From: a bacterium
GTDB taxonomy: Bacteria > UBP14 > UBA6098 > B30-G16
Assembly: GCA_003645115.1 (NCBI GenBank)
Contig: QNEG01000075.1
Coordinates: forward strand, 1-6,978
Length of the DNA: 6,978 nucleotides
Reading direction: 5' to 3'
Position 1 is the stretch's first letter. Each line of letters starts with the position of its first letter. This document shows positions 6,569-6,978 of this stretch, in pieces. Both the position numbers and the translations under genes were made by a program. A model generated the notes under the pieces. The model was given only the letters and a program-made list of their open reading frames with translations, searched no databases and had not been told where the DNA came from.

Positions 6569-6597
6569 AATATTGCGACACAAAACTAATTTGTCAA
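6569..6597 (-). promoter_or_regulatory. Candidate promoter for the OmpA operon, possibly giving a leaderless mRNA
   Basis: Read leftward: a perfect TTGACA (6597-6592), a 17-nt spacer and AATATT (6574-6569, 4 of 6 matches to TATAAT). Only 7 nt separate the -10 element from the ATG at 6561, so transcription would begin at or within a base or two of the start codon. The lack of a usable Shine-Dalgarno (only AGGA 2 nt before the ATG) fits this. The weak -10 keeps confidence moderate. Confidence 0.5.
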
Positions 6598-6652
6598 GAA
6601 ATCCTGTTATATCGATTTCGGATATTTTAGAAAAATCTTTTGATAATATAGA

Positions 6653-6681
6653 TTGAACACATTATTTTTTGCAAATATTAT
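6653..6681 (+). promoter_or_regulatory. Candidate promoter for the TPR lipoprotein gene
   Basis: TTGAAC (6653-6658), a 17-nt spacer and TATTAT (6676-6681, 5 of 6 matches to TATAAT) lie 34 nt before the ATG at 6716. The expected leader of about 27 nt includes the strong Shine-Dalgarno at 6703-6709. It is divergent from the OmpA promoter inside the same 154-nt spacer, with the two -35 elements facing outward-transcribing genes and about 55 nt between them. Confidence 0.5.
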
Positions 6682-6715
6682 GTGAAACAAATTTAGCAAT
6701 CGAAGGAGGATTTCT

Positions 6716-6978
6716 ATGAGAGCATATTTAACTGTCGGACTGGCAATAATTAGCCTGTGTGTGATATTTATCGGTTGCCAATCACCCGAGATGACATCGG
6801 CGAAAGTGTATATCCAACAGAAAGATTACAGTTCAGCATTGGTTCAATTAAAAAAGGAAATGGCGAATAATCCCACCAATGCGGAGGCGTATTTCTACGC
6901 TGGACAGATATACGGTGAACTGGACAGTCTCGACCAGATGGTGAAAATGTTCGATAAAGCGGAGCAATTGGATTCCAC
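6716..6978 (+). CDS. TPR-containing lipoprotein, 3' end cut by window edge
   Basis: The first 87 codons of a gene that runs off the right edge. The ATG at 6716 is preceded by AAGGAGG (6703-6709) with a 6-nt gap, the best ribosome binding site in the window. The product has a lipoprotein signal peptide: MRAYLTVGLA, a hydrophobic stretch and the lipobox IFIGC with Cys21 as the lipidated residue. The +2 residue is Gln, so in a Lol-type system it would go to the outer membrane. From about residue 27 it is helical with tetratricopeptide character (AKVYIQQKDYSSALVQLKKE, then NPTNAEAYFYAGQIYGELD), typical of periplasmic scaffolding lipoproteins. It is transcribed away from the OmpA operon. The specific function cannot be told from this fragment. 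Confidence 0.88.
   Translation, partial: MRAYLTVGLAIISLCVIFIGCQSPEMTSAKVYIQQKDYSSALVQLKKEMANNPTNAEAYFYAGQIYGELDSLDQMVKMFDKAEQLDS

Noticed and set aside
6688..6695. TAAATTTG read leftward, matching the Bacteroidota TAnnTTTG -7 motif
   Set aside because: It is about 125 nt from the OmpA start, overlaps the region just before the rightward ribosome site and has no TTG at the right distance upstream, so it is probably chance in AT-rich DNA.

Overview
The window looks like chromosomal DNA from a Gram-negative (diderm), AT-leaning bacterium. It encodes a lytic transglycosylase, a PD40-OmpA surface protein of the style common in the Bacteroidota/FCB lineages and related candidate phyla, and two proteins with lipoprotein-type or near-lipoprotein signal peptides. 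PD40 repeats followed by a carboxypeptidase-regulatory-like domain and OmpA are typical of the FCB group. However, the promoters I can propose are sigma70-like and not the Bacteroidota TAnnTTTG type. An uncultured FCB-type candidate phylum is my best guess, not a firm assignment. No tRNA, rRNA, insertion sequence, CRISPR array or phage gene is visible, and coding density is high.

Layout. Seven genes read leftward and one reads rightward. Leftward operon A (about 3298 down to 1, running off the left edge) is mltD-like lytic transglycosylase with five LysM domains, then a DUF1844 protein, then pcm (protein-L-isoaspartate O-methyltransferase), then a small two-helix membrane protein cut by the window edge. 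Junctions are +15, -14 and +18 nt, so they are probably co-transcribed. Leftward operon B (6561 down to 3458) is a PD40-CarboxypepD_reg-OmpA-TonB_C protein followed by two tandem paralogous membrane proteins that share an Asn-Cys-Cys-Cys-Leu-Trp motif, with junctions of 15 and 11 nt. At the right edge a TPR lipoprotein gene starts rightward, divergent from operon B across a 154-nt AT-rich spacer that holds candidate promoters for both directions.

Working together. Both complete operons concern the envelope. MltD would cleave and bind peptidoglycan; the OmpA domain of the operon B protein would bind peptidoglycan while its beta-propeller and TonB-like C-terminus face the periplasm or outer membrane. 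Pcm repairs damaged aspartyl residues. The roles of DUF1844, the CCC membrane proteins and the small membrane protein are unknown. The most interesting items are the tandem NCCCLW pair attached to the OmpA gene, the TonB C-terminal domain fused behind OmpA, a nearly identical 47-bp duplication inside the LysM region, and a consensus -35 promoter placed so close to the OmpA gene start that the mRNA may be leaderless.
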